64,000 bases of DNA from Paenibacillus macerans (GTDB lineage Bacteria > Bacillota > Bacilli > Paenibacillales > Paenibacillaceae): contig NZ_UGSI01000001.1 of assembly GCF_900454495.1 (NCBI RefSeq), forward strand, positions 806,001 to 870,000, written 5' to 3'. Under the pieces are notes generated by a model. The model did not search any database and had not been told where the DNA came from. It saw only the letters and a program-made list of their open reading frames with translations. Position numbers and translations under genes: made by a program. Shown piece after piece: positions 33,919 through 43,136 of this stretch. Numbering within the stretch: position 1 is the first letter of the stretch; the number at the start of each line of letters is the position of its first letter.

Positions 33919-35139
33919 ATGCGCATTTTGGTGCAAAAATTTGGCGGCACATCTCTATCGACCGCGGAAGCGAGAGATCATGTCGTCTCACACATTCGCC
34001 GGGAACTGGAAAATGGTTTCCGGCTCGTCGTGGTGGTTTCGGCCATGGGCCGGAAGGGCGATCCATACGCCACGGATACTTTATTGGAATTGGCTTCTGC
34101 AGGAAGCGGCCTTTTACCATCGCGCGAACAGGACTTGCTGATGGCTTGCGGCGAAATTATTTCCGCGGCGAAGCTGTGCAGCCTGCTCGCGGAAAGCGGC
34201 ATTTCTTCGGTCGTTTTAACCGGCGCCCAAGCCGGGTTTCGAACGGACAGCCACTTTGGAAATGCCAGAATTTTGGACATCGTGCCCACGAGGGTGCTTG
34301 AAGGGCTCGAGCAGGACAAAGTGGTCATTGTGACCGGGTTCCAGGGCCAAAATCAAATCGGTGATTTCACTACATTGGGGCGCGGCGGCAGCGATACTTC
34401 GGCAACGGCGCTGGGTGCGGCCCTGCATGCCGAAATGGTAGACATTTATACCGACGTGAACGGGATTTTAACCGCCGATCCCCGAATCGTGGAGGACGCA
34501 AAGCCTCTGGAATATGTAAGTTATGCGGAGATTTGCAACATGGCCCATCAGGGAGCCAAGGTGATTCATCCCCGGGCGGTGGAGATCGCCATGCAATCGG
34601 GGATACCGGTGCGCGTACGTTCCACCTTTTCGGAAGGAGAAGGGACGCTGGTGGCCAATCCCGAAGGCTTTAAAGACGTTCAGTTGGGCATTGTGGACCG
34701 CTACGTGACTGGGATTGCTTATGTGGCGAACGTGACGCAGATTCGCGTCGAAGCCGCCGGCAAAGGGGCCGACAACCTGCAGCTTCAGGTCTTTAAAGCG
34801 ATGGCGGGAAACGCGATCAGCGTTGATTTTATTAATGTGACCCCGACGGGCGTCGTTTATACGGTATTCGACAAAGATGCGGCGAAAGCCGAAGCGATTC
34901 TGAACGACTTGGAGCTGTCGCCGGAGATTTTGTCCGGCTGCGCCAAAGTATCGGTCATCGGCGGGGGCATCAACGGGGTTCCGGGCATTATGGCGAAAAT
35001 CGTCGAGGCTTTGACGGAGCAAAATATTCAAATTCTGCAATCCGCAGATTCGAATACAACGATCTGGGTGCTGGTCCATAAGGACGACATGGTTCAAGCG
35101 CTTCGCGCTTTGCACGACAAATTCGAACTCGGCAGGTAA
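33919..35139 (+). CDS. dapG: Aspartate kinase, single-chain type with C-terminal ACT domains (DapG-like)
   Basis: 406 residues. It phosphorylates aspartate, the first step to lysine, diaminopimelate, methionine and threonine. KFGGTSLSTAEARDHV at the N-terminus, GRGGSDTSATALG and VYTD-type residues mark the kinase domain; two ACT domains follow from about residue 265 for allosteric control. Position next to dpaAB and dapA matches the diaminopimelate-controlled DapG isozyme of B. subtilis. The ATG follows CTGGAGG, which lies at the foot of an AGTTAAG/CTTAACT hairpin. Confidence 0.95.
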   Translation: MRILVQKFGGTSLSTAEARDHVVSHIRRELENGFRLVVVVSAMGRKGDPYATDTLLELASAGSGLLPSREQDLLMACGEIISAAKLCSLLAESGISSVVLTGAQAGFRTDSHFGNARILDIVPTRVLEGLEQDKVVIVTGFQGQNQIGDFTTLGRGGSDTSATALGAALHAEMVDIYTDVNGILTADPRIVEDAKPLEYVSYAEICNMAHQGAKVIHPRAVEIAMQSGIPVRVRSTFSEGEGTLVANPEGFKDVQLGIVDRYVTGIAYVANVTQIRVEAAGKGADNLQLQVFKAMAGNAISVDFINVTPTGVVYTVFDKDAAKAEAILNDLELSPEILSGCAKVSVIGGGINGVPGIMAKIVEALTEQNIQILQSADSNTTIWVLVHKDDMVQALRALHDKFELGR

Positions 35140-35173
35140 ATCGAACGCGCGGAAAATGGGAGGAGGATAAAGT

Positions 35174-36040
35174 GTGGCAGAGTTTGGAAGATTGATCACA
35201 GCTATGGTAACGCCTTTTGACGAACAAGGGAATGTTGATTTAAACGGAACCGCTCGCTTAATGGATTATTTGATTGAGGAGCAAAAATCCGATGCTTTGG
35301 TCGTTTGCGGAACGACGGGGGAGTCCCCTACTTTAAGCGATGAAGAGAAGCGGGATTTATTCGAATTTGCGGTGAAGCACGCCGCGGGCCGCTGCAAAAT
35401 CATCGCCGGCACGGGGAGCAACGACACGGCCCATTCCATCCGTTTGACGCAGGAGGCCGAGCGGTGCGGCGCGGACGGTGTTTTGCTGGTCGTTCCCTAC
35501 TACAACAAACCGAATCAGGAAGGGCTTTACCGGCATTTCGAAGCGATCGCGGCTTCGACCTCCTTGCCGGTTATGCTGTATAATGTGCCGTCCCGGACCA
35601 TCGTCGGCATCAGCGTGGAAACGACTCTCCGGCTGGCGCAAATTCCGAATGTCGTGGCGACCAAGGAATGCGCGTCCCTGGACCAGGTGGCCGGAATTGT
35701 GAGCGGCGCTCCGGACGGATTCCGCGTGTATTCGGGAGAAGACGCGGCAGCGCTTCCGGCGATGGCCGTTGGCGCCCACGGGGTCGTCAGCGTGGCCAGC
35801 CATCTGGCCGGCAGCACGATGAAGGAAATGATCGAGCTGTTCCTGAGCGGCCGGGTCGGCGAAGCGGGCAAGCTGCATCGCCAGCTGCTGCCGCTGTTTA
35901 AAGGCTTGTTCGAATGCCCGAATCCGGTTGCGGTGAAATACGCGCTGAATGAAATCGGCTGCCGGGTCGGAACGGTACGGCTGCCGCTTATTCCGCCGAA
36001 TGCGGAGGAAGCGGCGCGGATACGCGAACTGTTGAAGTAA
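35174..36040 (+). CDS. dapA: 4-hydroxy-tetrahydrodipicolinate synthase
   Basis: 288 residues, TIM-barrel lyase. It condenses pyruvate with aspartate semialdehyde; its product supplies both peptidoglycan diaminopimelate and, through DpaAB, spore dipicolinate. Motifs: VVCGTTGESPTLSDEEK, YNVPSRT (catalytic Tyr) and VVATKECASLDQ with the Schiff-base Lys near residue 163. The start is GTG at 35174 after AGGAGGA. A strong terminator follows. Confidence 0.98.
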   Translation: MAEFGRLITAMVTPFDEQGNVDLNGTARLMDYLIEEQKSDALVVCGTTGESPTLSDEEKRDLFEFAVKHAAGRCKIIAGTGSNDTAHSIRLTQEAERCGADGVLLVVPYYNKPNQEGLYRHFEAIAASTSLPVMLYNVPSRTIVGISVETTLRLAQIPNVVATKECASLDQVAGIVSGAPDGFRVYSGEDAAALPAMAVGAHGVVSVASHLAGSTMKEMIELFLSGRVGEAGKLHRQLLPLFKGLFECPNPVAVKYALNEIGCRVGTVRLPLIPPNAEEAARIRELLK

Positions 36041-36069
36041 GCGTTCAGCCAAATATGCGCTCAATTTCC

Positions 36070-36106
36070 AAAAACCGATGCCTCGTTATGAGGCATCGGT
36101 TTTTTT
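36070..36106 (+). terminator. Strong intrinsic terminator after dapA
   Basis: AAAAACCGATGCCTC-GTTAT-GAGGCATCGGTTTTTTT: a 15-bp perfect stem with a T-run. Ends the dpa-dap unit. Confidence 0.95.
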
Positions 36107-36149
36107 GCTGCGGCGCAAGGTAACGTTAAAAGCGCGTAAAACGCCTGAC

Positions 36150-36179
36150 TTGTTTTTTGCCAATTTAATCATGTATAAT
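36150..36179 (+). promoter_or_regulatory. SigA promoter of the RNase J gene
   Basis: TTGTTT (36150-36155), an 18-bp spacer and consensus TATAAT (36174-36179). The leader of about 165 nt contains no gene and no obvious terminator. Confidence 0.7.
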
Positions 36180-36353
36180 GATCTCAAGTGACTGGGTGCG
36201 GTGATTTTTTTAAAAAATAGCAATATTGAGAAACGGCTGGACCGTCCGGCGAGGCGGTCGTTTATTCCTGCGAAACATATGTGGTCTGCAGTGATCGGAG
36301 CCATTTCCATATGAAAAATACGACGTCCAAACTTATAGGAGGGTTAGATTCAC

Positions 36354-38033
36354 TTGTCCAAAAAAATGAATAATGAAAAATTGACGATCTTTGCATTGGG
36401 CGGCGTCGCAGAAATCGGAAAAAACATGTATGTCGTTCAATATGCCAATGATATCGTTGTCATCGATTCCGGGCTTAAGTTTCCGGAAGAGGATATGCTC
36501 GGCATCGACATCGTCATTCCCGATATCACTTACTTGACGGAGAACCGCGACAAAGTAAGAGGTATCCTGCTTACGCACGGCCATGAGGATCATATCGGCG
36601 GATTGCCTTATGTGCTCAAGAACTTGAACGTTCCGGTTTACGGGACGAAATTGACGCTTGGCCTTGTCGAGAACAAGCTGAAGGAAGCGGGGTTGCTCGG
36701 CGAAACGAAACGGGTGCTGATCAACGCCGATTCGGAAATCGAGCTGGGCTCGACGCTGAAGGCGACGTTCTTCAGGACCAATCACAGTATTCCGGATTCG
36801 GTGGGCGTGTGCATTGAAACGCCGGAAGGAAATGTCGTTCATACCGGGGACTTCAAATTTGATCATACCCCAGTCAATGATCAATATGCGGATTTGCATC
36901 GGATGGGCGAAATCGGTAAAAAAGGCGTTCTAGCTCTTTTGTCCGACAGCACCAACGCGGAAAAACCCGGCTTTACGCCATCGGAAAGAAATGTAGGACT
37001 CGTGCTTAGCGATATTTTCCATAAAGCGCAGCAGCGCGTCGTGGTGGCAACGTTTGCTTCCAACGTGCACCGGATTCAGCAAGTGATCGATGCGGCCTAC
37101 GAGACCGGACGCAAAGTCACGATCATCGGCCGCAGCATGGTGAACGTGGTGACGATCGCCGATGAATTGGGTTACTTGAACGTGCCGGACGGTATTTTGA
37201 TCGAGCCGGAAGAAGTCAACAAAATGGCTGCGGATCGCGTGGTGATTTTGTGCACCGGTAGCCAAGGCGAGCCGATGTCGGCGCTGACGCGGATGGCCCG
37301 TTCGACGCACCGCAAGGTCGATATTTTGCCGGGAGACACCGTCATTATCGCGGCGACGCCGGTTCCGGGCAACGAGAAGTACGTGGGACGGACGATTGAC
37401 GAGCTGTTCCGCCTCGGAGCGGAAGTCATTTACAGCGGCTCCAATTCGGGCGTTCACGTGTCCGGGCACGGCAGCCAGGAAGAGCTGAAGCTGATGCTGA
37501 ACCTGATGCGGCCGAAATATTTCATTCCGATCCACGGCGAATACCGGATGCTGCGCAAGCATGCGCTGCTTGGCGAATCGGTGGGCGTGGAACCCGACAA
37601 TATTTTCCTGATCGACATCGGGGAAACGATCGAGATTCAGAACGGCGTTGCCCGCAAAGCCGGCAAAGTGCCGGCAGGCAACGTGCTGATTGACGGCCTA
37701 GGCGTCGGCGACGTCGGCAACATCGTACTGCGCGACCGTAAGCTGCTGTCTCAAGACGGGATCCTGGTTGTCGTCGTCACGCTTAGCAAGCAGGACGGCA
37801 CGATCATCTCCGGTCCGGACATTATTTCCCGCGGGTTCGTGTATGTCCGCGAGTCGGAAGGTTTGCTGGACGAAGCGAACCGGATCGTCTCCAGCACCTT
37901 GGAGAAATTGATGAACGAAAACGTCAACGAGTGGGCGTCGCTCAAGACGAACGTCAAAGACGCGCTCGGCCGTTTCCTGTACGAGCAAACGCGCCGCAGA
38001 CCGATGATCCTGCCGATCATTATGGAAGTATAA
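36354..38033 (+). CDS. rnjB: Ribonuclease J (metallo-beta-lactamase/beta-CASP)
   Basis: 559 residues. It acts as a 5'-3' exonuclease and endonuclease in mRNA decay and rRNA maturation. The complete zinc motif LTHGHEDHIGGLPY is near residue 75, then TGDFKFDHTP, DSTNAEKPGFTPSE, beta-CASP blocks and IHGEYRML. Its place between dapA and tepA is that of rnjB in B. subtilis, whose catalytic motif is degenerate; here it is intact, so this protein should be active. The start is TTG at 36354, 10 nt after AGGAGGG; an ATG four codons on is too far. The paralogue name rests on synteny. Confidence 0.92.
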   Translation: MSKKMNNEKLTIFALGGVAEIGKNMYVVQYANDIVVIDSGLKFPEEDMLGIDIVIPDITYLTENRDKVRGILLTHGHEDHIGGLPYVLKNLNVPVYGTKLTLGLVENKLKEAGLLGETKRVLINADSEIELGSTLKATFFRTNHSIPDSVGVCIETPEGNVVHTGDFKFDHTPVNDQYADLHRMGEIGKKGVLALLSDSTNAEKPGFTPSERNVGLVLSDIFHKAQQRVVVATFASNVHRIQQVIDAAYETGRKVTIIGRSMVNVVTIADELGYLNVPDGILIEPEEVNKMAADRVVILCTGSQGEPMSALTRMARSTHRKVDILPGDTVIIAATPVPGNEKYVGRTIDELFRLGAEVIYSGSNSGVHVSGHGSQEELKLMLNLMRPKYFIPIHGEYRMLRKHALLGESVGVEPDNIFLIDIGETIEIQNGVARKAGKVPAGNVLIDGLGVGDVGNIVLRDRKLLSQDGILVVVVTLSKQDGTIISGPDIISRGFVYVRESEGLLDEANRIVSSTLEKLMNENVNEWASLKTNVKDALGRFLYEQTRRRPMILPIIMEV

Positions 38034-38053
38034 AAGACGAATAGCACACAGTC

Positions 38054-38111
38054 GCCCCTTTTCCCGCAGGCAATAATTGGACGGTTCCTGACGGGGAAAG
38101 GGGCTTTTTTT
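38054..38111 (+). terminator. Intrinsic terminator after the RNase J gene
   Basis: GCCCCTTTTCCCG pairs with CGGGGAAAGGGGC (one unpaired base), with TTTTTTT after. A palindrome GCATAC-TAGTT-GTATGC at 38171-38187 lies between it and tepA. Confidence 0.88.
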
Positions 38112-38213
38112 ATTTTTTGAGACCGGACACGTACTTTATGGGTTTTTGCATAGACCAGCGAAGGTTGTCGGCATACTAGTTGTATGCTTAAAACCGAAAG
38201 GATGGCTATAGCG

Positions 38214-38984
38214 ATGAACAAGGATTCCAGCAAAACGCCCGATCTCCGCGAAAATGCGGAACTGCCTCCGAACCAACAACCGGATTCCGAAAAAAAAGAA
38301 CCTACCGTGCCCGACGTCATTCAGCAACTGGGACAAACGGCCGTGCCTACTCCGGGCGAGTCGAATGTGTATTGCCTGACGATCATCGGGCAAATCGAAG
38401 GCCATTTGGTGCTGCCGCCGCAAAATAAAACGACGAAATACGAGCATTTGATCCCGCAGCTGGTAGCTGCCGAGCAAAACCCGCGGATTGAAGGCCTGCT
38501 CATCATTTTAAATACGGTGGGCGGCGACGTAGAGGCGGGGCTGGCGATCGCCGAAATGATCGCATCGTTGTCGAAGCCGACCGTCACCGTCGTTATCGGG
38601 GGAGGACACAGCATCGGCGTCCCCATCGCCGTGGCTTCGGATTATTCGCTGATCGCCGAAAGCGCCACGATGACGATCCATCCGATCCGCATGACCGGCC
38701 TTGTCATCGGCGTTCCGCAGACCTTCGAATATATCGAAAAAATGCAGGAAAGAGTGGTGCGGTTTGTCACCACCCACTCGCGTATCTCGGAGCAGCAGTT
38801 TAAGGAGCTCATGTTCAAAACCGGAGAGCTTAACCGGGACATCGGCACCGCGGTGGGCGGCACCGATGCGGTGAAATACGGTCTCATCGATGCGATCGGC
38901 GGGATCGGCGAAGGCTTGAGCAAGCTGAATTCGCTGATCGAATCGCGCCGCAGTGAGAAAACGGCGGGAGGGATCACGCAGTGA
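38214..38984 (+). CDS. tepA: ClpP-like serine protease TepA
   Basis: 256 residues from the ATG at 38214 (ATGs at 38184 and 38202 are also in frame; AAAGGA at 38196-38201 suits 38214). A charged, probably disordered N-terminus of about 45 residues precedes a ClpP/crotonase fold: INTVGGDVEAGLAIAEM-like block, catalytic Ser in GGGHSIGVPIAVASD and His in TMTIHPIRMTG. TepA of B. subtilis was linked to protein secretion and spore morphogenesis. It overlaps ylzJ by GTGA. Sits between RNase J and the FtsK translocase as in Bacillus. Confidence 0.9.
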   Translation: MNKDSSKTPDLRENAELPPNQQPDSEKKEPTVPDVIQQLGQTAVPTPGESNVYCLTIIGQIEGHLVLPPQNKTTKYEHLIPQLVAAEQNPRIEGLLIILNTVGGDVEAGLAIAEMIASLSKPTVTVVIGGGHSIGVPIAVASDYSLIAESATMTIHPIRMTGLVIGVPQTFEYIEKMQERVVRFVTTHSRISEQQFKELMFKTGELNRDIGTAVGGTDAVKYGLIDAIGGIGEGLSKLNSLIESRRSEKTAGGITQ

Positions 38985-39205
38985 CCCATTATACCATATT
39001 GCCTGATGGAATCTACTGGGAACAAGAGGAACATGAGGAGTCTTACGGTGAGATCGAGCTGGGCGGCGTCCTGATGCAGGTCCGGCTTGAGCCGGGAAAC
39101 CGGGCGACGATCGTGAGGCTGCTCCGCTGCAACCTGGAAGATTACTTAAATCCGGATTTCGCTCCGGGCAAGCAAATCACCTTTTATCCCGCACTGCTGA
39201 AATAA
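38981..39205 (+). CDS. ylzJ: YlzJ-like small protein
   Basis: 74 residues, acidic, soluble. It begins with GTG within the tepA stop (MTHYTILPDGIYWEQEEHEE) and ends NPDFAPGKQITFYPALLK. Small proteins of this family lie between tepA and ftsK/spoIIIE in Bacillales. No function is known to me. Tight coupling suggests it acts with TepA. Confidence 0.75.
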   Translation: MTHYTILPDGIYWEQEEHEESYGEIELGGVLMQVRLEPGNRATIVRLLRCNLEDYLNPDFAPGKQITFYPALLK

Positions 39206-39256
39206 CCATTGCAAAAGTTAGCAGGCTCGTAAAGCTAGGCCCCCCTTTGGTGAATA

Positions 39257-39265
39257 TGGTATAAT
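39257..39265 (+). promoter_or_regulatory. Extended -10 promoter of the FtsK/SpoIIIE gene
   Basis: TGG-TATAAT, a consensus -10 with extended element, 24 nt before the start codon. No good -35 is seen at the right distance, so promoter strength would rest on the extended -10. Confidence 0.5.
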
Positions 39266-39288
39266 ATTCATCTAGGGGGTGTTTTCGT

Positions 39289-42006
39289 TTGGCACGCAAA
39301 CGGAAGAAAAAGAAGGCTGCCCTCGGCAGCATGCTCAAATATGAAATCTACGGAATCATCCTGATCACTTTATCGGTTATTGCCTTGTCCGGGGAAGCGG
39401 CGGTGGGAAGAACGTTATCGAAAATGTCCGCGCTGATCCTCGGCAAGTTTTATTTTGTGATCCCTTTGATCGGCATCTACATAGGCCTGGCCGTTATGAT
39501 CAACCGGAAATGGCCGTCCCGGTGGAATTCGCGGCGCAGCGGGCTGCTGCTTGCGGTGCTGGCCTTTTCGCTGATGAGCACGATTTCGGCGGTGCAGCAC
39601 AAGCTTGTTCCGGCCGTTTCTTTATCCGCGGGCAATATTTTCGGACAAATCCAACGCGATCTGCAGGGAGCATTGTTTCAGACGGCTGCGGGCGACGCCG
39701 GATTCAGCCTGCTCGGCATGGACATCAGCGGCGGTTATATCGGCGCGCTGGAATTCGTCCTGCTGTATTCCTTGTTCGGCATGGCCGGGGCCAAGCTGAT
39801 TATGATCGTGATGCTGGCGATCAGCTTCATGCTGGTAACAGGGCTGTCGTACGTCGACCTGTTTCGCTTGCTCCGCTCCAAATTGGGCGGGCTCAGCGAA
39901 AGCTTCGGCAGAAAAATGCGGCTGCTCCGCCCGGTGCCGGTGCGGGGCAAAGGGAGACGGCCCGAGCCGAAGATTCCCGCCGTTACGGAATATGATGCGG
40001 CGTATGATGCCGGCGAGTCGGAAGAGGAGGAGCTGCCCGAACCTTCCGCAAAGCCGCGAAAAAAGCCGGTGTTCTTTCAACTGCTCGGGTATAAGGGACG
40101 TTCCAAAGAACCGGCCGCGGAAGTGCCGGAACCTTTCGGCCCGGATGACGAAGCCGACGATTACAATGAATCCCCGGTAGCAAGCATTAACTGGAACGAA
40201 CTGGATTACACCGGCCGCGGAGCGGACGGCGGCTCCGTGGGCGTACCGCACGGCAGCGGCGAGACCGCGGCGGATACCGGGCCGATCATCCGCGATTTCT
40301 TCGACCATATTCAGCGGGAAGGGCTGGGTGACCGGGAGGACGAAGACGAGAACGAGAGTCCATTATATACGGCCGCGGATGATGCGGACGCTGCCTACGG
40401 GGGGCGGGGCGAATCCGGGGTTGCGGATGACCTGCGCGGCGCTGCGGACGGAGAGCCGGATATGCCGCCGGGAAGCGGAGCGTCAGGTGAGGAGGGCGCC
40501 GACGGCGCCGCGGCTGGAGTTCCGAATGACGGCTCCGAAGCGGCGGCGGAAGTGCCGGCGGCCCCGCCGAAACCGGCCCCGAAACCGTACAAGCTTCCGC
40601 CTTTCCGGCTGTTGGCCAAGCCGGCGGGGGCCGGCAAATCCGGCGACCAGGCCGATTATATGCAGACGGCCCGCAAGCTGGAGGCTACGCTGGAGAGCTT
40701 TGGCGTAAGGGCAAGGGTGCTTGAAGTCGTCCGCGGTCCGGCGGTGACCCGCTACGAAATTCAGCCGGACATCGGGGTCAAGGTTAGCCGGATCGTCAAT
40801 TTGACGGATGATATCGCTCTGGCTTTGGCCGCCAAAGACATCCGCATGGAAGCCCCGATTCCGGGCAAATCCGCGATCGGCATCGAGGTGCCGAACAACG
40901 AGGTTTCGCTGGTGACGATGCGCGAAGTGATGGAGACGCCGACGTTTATGGAGGCCGAATCCAAGCTGTCGATCGCTTTCGGCCGCGACATTTCCGGGCA
41001 GACGATCGTCGGCAATCTGGCGAAGATGCCCCATTTGCTCGTCGCGGGGGCGACGGGTTCGGGGAAATCCGTCTGCATCAACGGCATCATCACGAGCATT
41101 TTGTTCAAAGCCAAGCCGGATGAAGTTAAGTTTATGATGGTCGACCCGAAAATGGTCGAACTGAACGTATACAACGGGATTCCGCATTTGCTCACGCCCG
41201 TCGTCACCGATCCGCGAAGAGCCTCGCTGGCGCTGAAGAAGATCGTCGTCGAAATGGAGAAGCGGTACGAGCTGTTCTCCAAATCGGGGGCCCGCAATGT
41301 GGAAGGGTACAATCAGATGATGAAGGACAATCCGGAGGCGATCCTCCCGTATATCGTCGTCATTGTGGACGAGCTTGCCGACCTCATGATGGTCGCCGCA
41401 AGCGATGTGGAGGATGCGATTGCCCGCCTGGCGCAAATGGCCCGGGCCGCCGGCATCCATCTGATCATCGCCACGCAGCGGCCGTCGGTCGACGTCATCA
41501 CCGGGGTGATCAAAGCGAACATTCCGTCGCGGATCGCCTTTGGCGTTTCGTCCCAGGTCGACTCGCGGACGATTCTCGACATGGCCGGCGCGGAGAAACT
41601 GCTTGGCCGCGGTGACATGCTGTATATGCCGATGGGGGCTTCGAAGCCGACCCGGGTGCAGGGGGCGTTCATGAGCGACCAGGAAGTGGAGACGATCGTG
41701 AATTACGTTCGCGCCCAGGGGCAAGCGGAATATGACGAAAGCCTTGTTCCGGAAGTCGACGATGAGGTCCAGGAACCGGAGGAAGAATTGGACGAGCTGT
41801 ACGATCAAGCCGTGCAAATCGTGCTGGAAGCCAAGCAGGCCTCGGTATCGCTGCTCCAGCGCCGCATGCGCGTCGGATATACCCGGGCGGCGCGGCTGAT
41901 CGATTCCATGGAGGCGCGGGGGATCGTCGGTCCGTACGAGGGAAGCAAACCGCGCGAGGTGCTTATGTCCATAGAGCAATACAAAATGGGAAGAATATCT
42001 TCATGA
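39289..42006 (+). CDS. ftsK: DNA translocase FtsK/SpoIIIE
   Basis: 905 residues. It pumps chromosomal DNA across septa in division or into the forespore. The N-terminus has about four membrane helices (about 20-190). A long acidic, Pro/Ala/Gly linker follows (about 215-445). The motor has LLVAGATGSGKSVCINGI (Walker A near 587) and VIVDELADLMM (Walker B near 692), and the gamma winged helix (about 835-905; RRMRVGYTRAARLIDSMEA) reads orientation sequences. Start TTG at 39289 after AGGGGGTG. Synteny (tepA-ylzJ upstream, ymf genes downstream) matches B. subtilis spoIIIE. Confidence 0.97.
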   Translation: MARKRKKKKAALGSMLKYEIYGIILITLSVIALSGEAAVGRTLSKMSALILGKFYFVIPLIGIYIGLAVMINRKWPSRWNSRRSGLLLAVLAFSLMSTISAVQHKLVPAVSLSAGNIFGQIQRDLQGALFQTAAGDAGFSLLGMDISGGYIGALEFVLLYSLFGMAGAKLIMIVMLAISFMLVTGLSYVDLFRLLRSKLGGLSESFGRKMRLLRPVPVRGKGRRPEPKIPAVTEYDAAYDAGESEEEELPEPSAKPRKKPVFFQLLGYKGRSKEPAAEVPEPFGPDDEADDYNESPVASINWNELDYTGRGADGGSVGVPHGSGETAADTGPIIRDFFDHIQREGLGDREDEDENESPLYTAADDADAAYGGRGESGVADDLRGAADGEPDMPPGSGASGEEGADGAAAGVPNDGSEAAAEVPAAPPKPAPKPYKLPPFRLLAKPAGAGKSGDQADYMQTARKLEATLESFGVRARVLEVVRGPAVTRYEIQPDIGVKVSRIVNLTDDIALALAAKDIRMEAPIPGKSAIGIEVPNNEVSLVTMREVMETPTFMEAESKLSIAFGRDISGQTIVGNLAKMPHLLVAGATGSGKSVCINGIITSILFKAKPDEVKFMMVDPKMVELNVYNGIPHLLTPVVTDPRRASLALKKIVVEMEKRYELFSKSGARNVEGYNQMMKDNPEAILPYIVVIVDELADLMMVAASDVEDAIARLAQMARAAGIHLIIATQRPSVDVITGVIKANIPSRIAFGVSSQVDSRTILDMAGAEKLLGRGDMLYMPMGASKPTRVQGAFMSDQEVETIVNYVRAQGQAEYDESLVPEVDDEVQEPEEELDELYDQAVQIVLEAKQASVSLLQRRMRVGYTRAARLIDSMEARGIVGPYEGSKPREVLMSIEQYKMGRISS

Positions 42007-42040
42007 CCTTTGCGGTCAAGGGATGTTCTTCCCTTTTTTT
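41988..42040 (+). terminator. Intrinsic terminator overlapping the ftsK 3' end
   Basis: GGGAAGAA (41988-41995, inside the last codons) pairs with TTCTTCCC (42026-42033), with an inner GACC-TTTGC-GGTC hairpin and a T-run to 42040. Confidence 0.85.
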
Positions 42041-42078
42041 CGGCCGTATCCGGCGAGCCAGGCCTTGAAACTTTAGGG

Positions 42079-42109
42079 TGCATAGGAAGGGAGTCCGCTT
42101 GTCATACTA
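42079..42109 (+). promoter_or_regulatory. SigG-type (forespore) promoter of sleB
   Basis: TGCATA (42079-42084), an 18-bp spacer and CATACTA (42103-42109) match the SigG consensus TGMATW ... CATWMTA very closely. sleB is under SigG control in B. subtilis. Confidence 0.75.
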
Positions 42110-42157
42110 AAGTTACCCATCCTTGTTAATCCACTAAAGAAAGGTAGAGCTAAACGT

Positions 42158-43012
42158 ATGAATAAAACTAAGATATGGTTTGCCGCCGGTTTAGTGCTGC
42201 TTTTGTTGGGAATCGGTTACGGGGCCAACGTACTCCGGCATTCGCTTGACGTCGAGAACAAGGAGGCTCCGGACAAAGCCAAGGCCGTATTCAGCGAGCA
42301 AGTCATCGATTACGGGGCTTTCGGCAAAGACGTATACGAATTGCAGGGCCGGCTTGCTTTTCTCGGTTTTTACCACGGAAAGCTGGACAGCTATTTCGGT
42401 CCGAAAACCCGCGATGCGCTGAAATGGTTCCAATCGGAGTTCGGGATGAAGGCGGACGGGTTGGCCGGGCCAAAAACCAAGCTTAAGTTATATAATGCCA
42501 CCAAAGATTGGAAGCCTGGCATGGAATACGTCAACGCGGACCAGGGAAACCAGCAGACGAACGCCGGAAACCAGCAGACGAATACCGGAAACAAGCAAAA
42601 TACCGAAGCCGCGAAAAACAATTCGGATAATCTGGCCCCTTCCAACAGCATGGGCTTAAGCGAAAACGATCTGCGCATTATGGCCAACGCCGTTTACGGG
42701 GAGTCCCGGGGCGAGCCGTTCGAAGGGCAGGTGGCGGTCGCCGCGGTGATTTTGAACCGGGTCAAATCGCCGAGCTTCCCTAATACCGTTTCCGGCGTCA
42801 TTTTTCAACCGGGCGCTTTTACCGCAGTGGCTGACGGGCAAATCTGGCTGGAGCCTAACGAGACGGCCCGCAAAGCTGTGCAGCAAGCGTTGAACGGCTG
42901 GGATCCGACCGGCGGCTGCATCTATTATTTCAACCCGAGAACGGCAACCTCCAAATGGATCTGGTCCCGCCCGCAGGTGAAAACGATCGGGGAACATATT
43001 TTTTGCATGTAA
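42158..43012 (+). CDS. sleB: Spore cortex-lytic enzyme SleB-like hydrolase
   Basis: 284 residues. A membrane/signal segment (about 6-24) is followed by a peptidoglycan-binding domain (about 50-112: GKDVYELQGRLAFLGFYHG), an Asn/Gln/Thr linker with repeated NQQTN units, and a cell-wall hydrolase domain (about 168-284: ANAVYGESRGEPFEGQVAVA, then NRVKSPSFPNTVSGVI). This is the SleB layout; SleB degrades spore cortex at germination. The SigG-type promoter upstream supports this. No ypeB follows, unlike the Bacillus sleB-ypeB pair, so a partner must be elsewhere or is not needed. Confidence 0.88.
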   Translation: MNKTKIWFAAGLVLLLLGIGYGANVLRHSLDVENKEAPDKAKAVFSEQVIDYGAFGKDVYELQGRLAFLGFYHGKLDSYFGPKTRDALKWFQSEFGMKADGLAGPKTKLKLYNATKDWKPGMEYVNADQGNQQTNAGNQQTNTGNKQNTEAAKNNSDNLAPSNSMGLSENDLRIMANAVYGESRGEPFEGQVAVAAVILNRVKSPSFPNTVSGVIFQPGAFTAVADGQIWLEPNETARKAVQQALNGWDPTGGCIYYFNPRTATSKWIWSRPQVKTIGEHIFCM

Positions 43013-43049
43013 ATATGATTTGGATGAAGGAGCAGCCGCTGGTGTCAGG

Positions 43050-43077
43050 TTGCTTCTTTCCTTTGGATTGGTATAGA
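43050..43077 (+). promoter_or_regulatory. Possible SigA promoter of the ymfF cluster
   Basis: TTGCTT, a 16-bp spacer and TATAGA, preceded by TGG. A weak match, about 60 nt upstream of ymfF. Confidence 0.35.
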
Positions 43078-43136
43078 ATGGAACGCAGGAAATGAACGCG
43101 CTATTCAAAAAGTCTACTCGCAAAGGAGTTTTGGTT

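Noticed and set aside
43102..43116. TTCAAAAAGTC upstream of ymfF, like the end of the hairpin repeat
   Set aside because: Only one end-like match of about 11 nt and no core sequence or second end nearby; could be chance.
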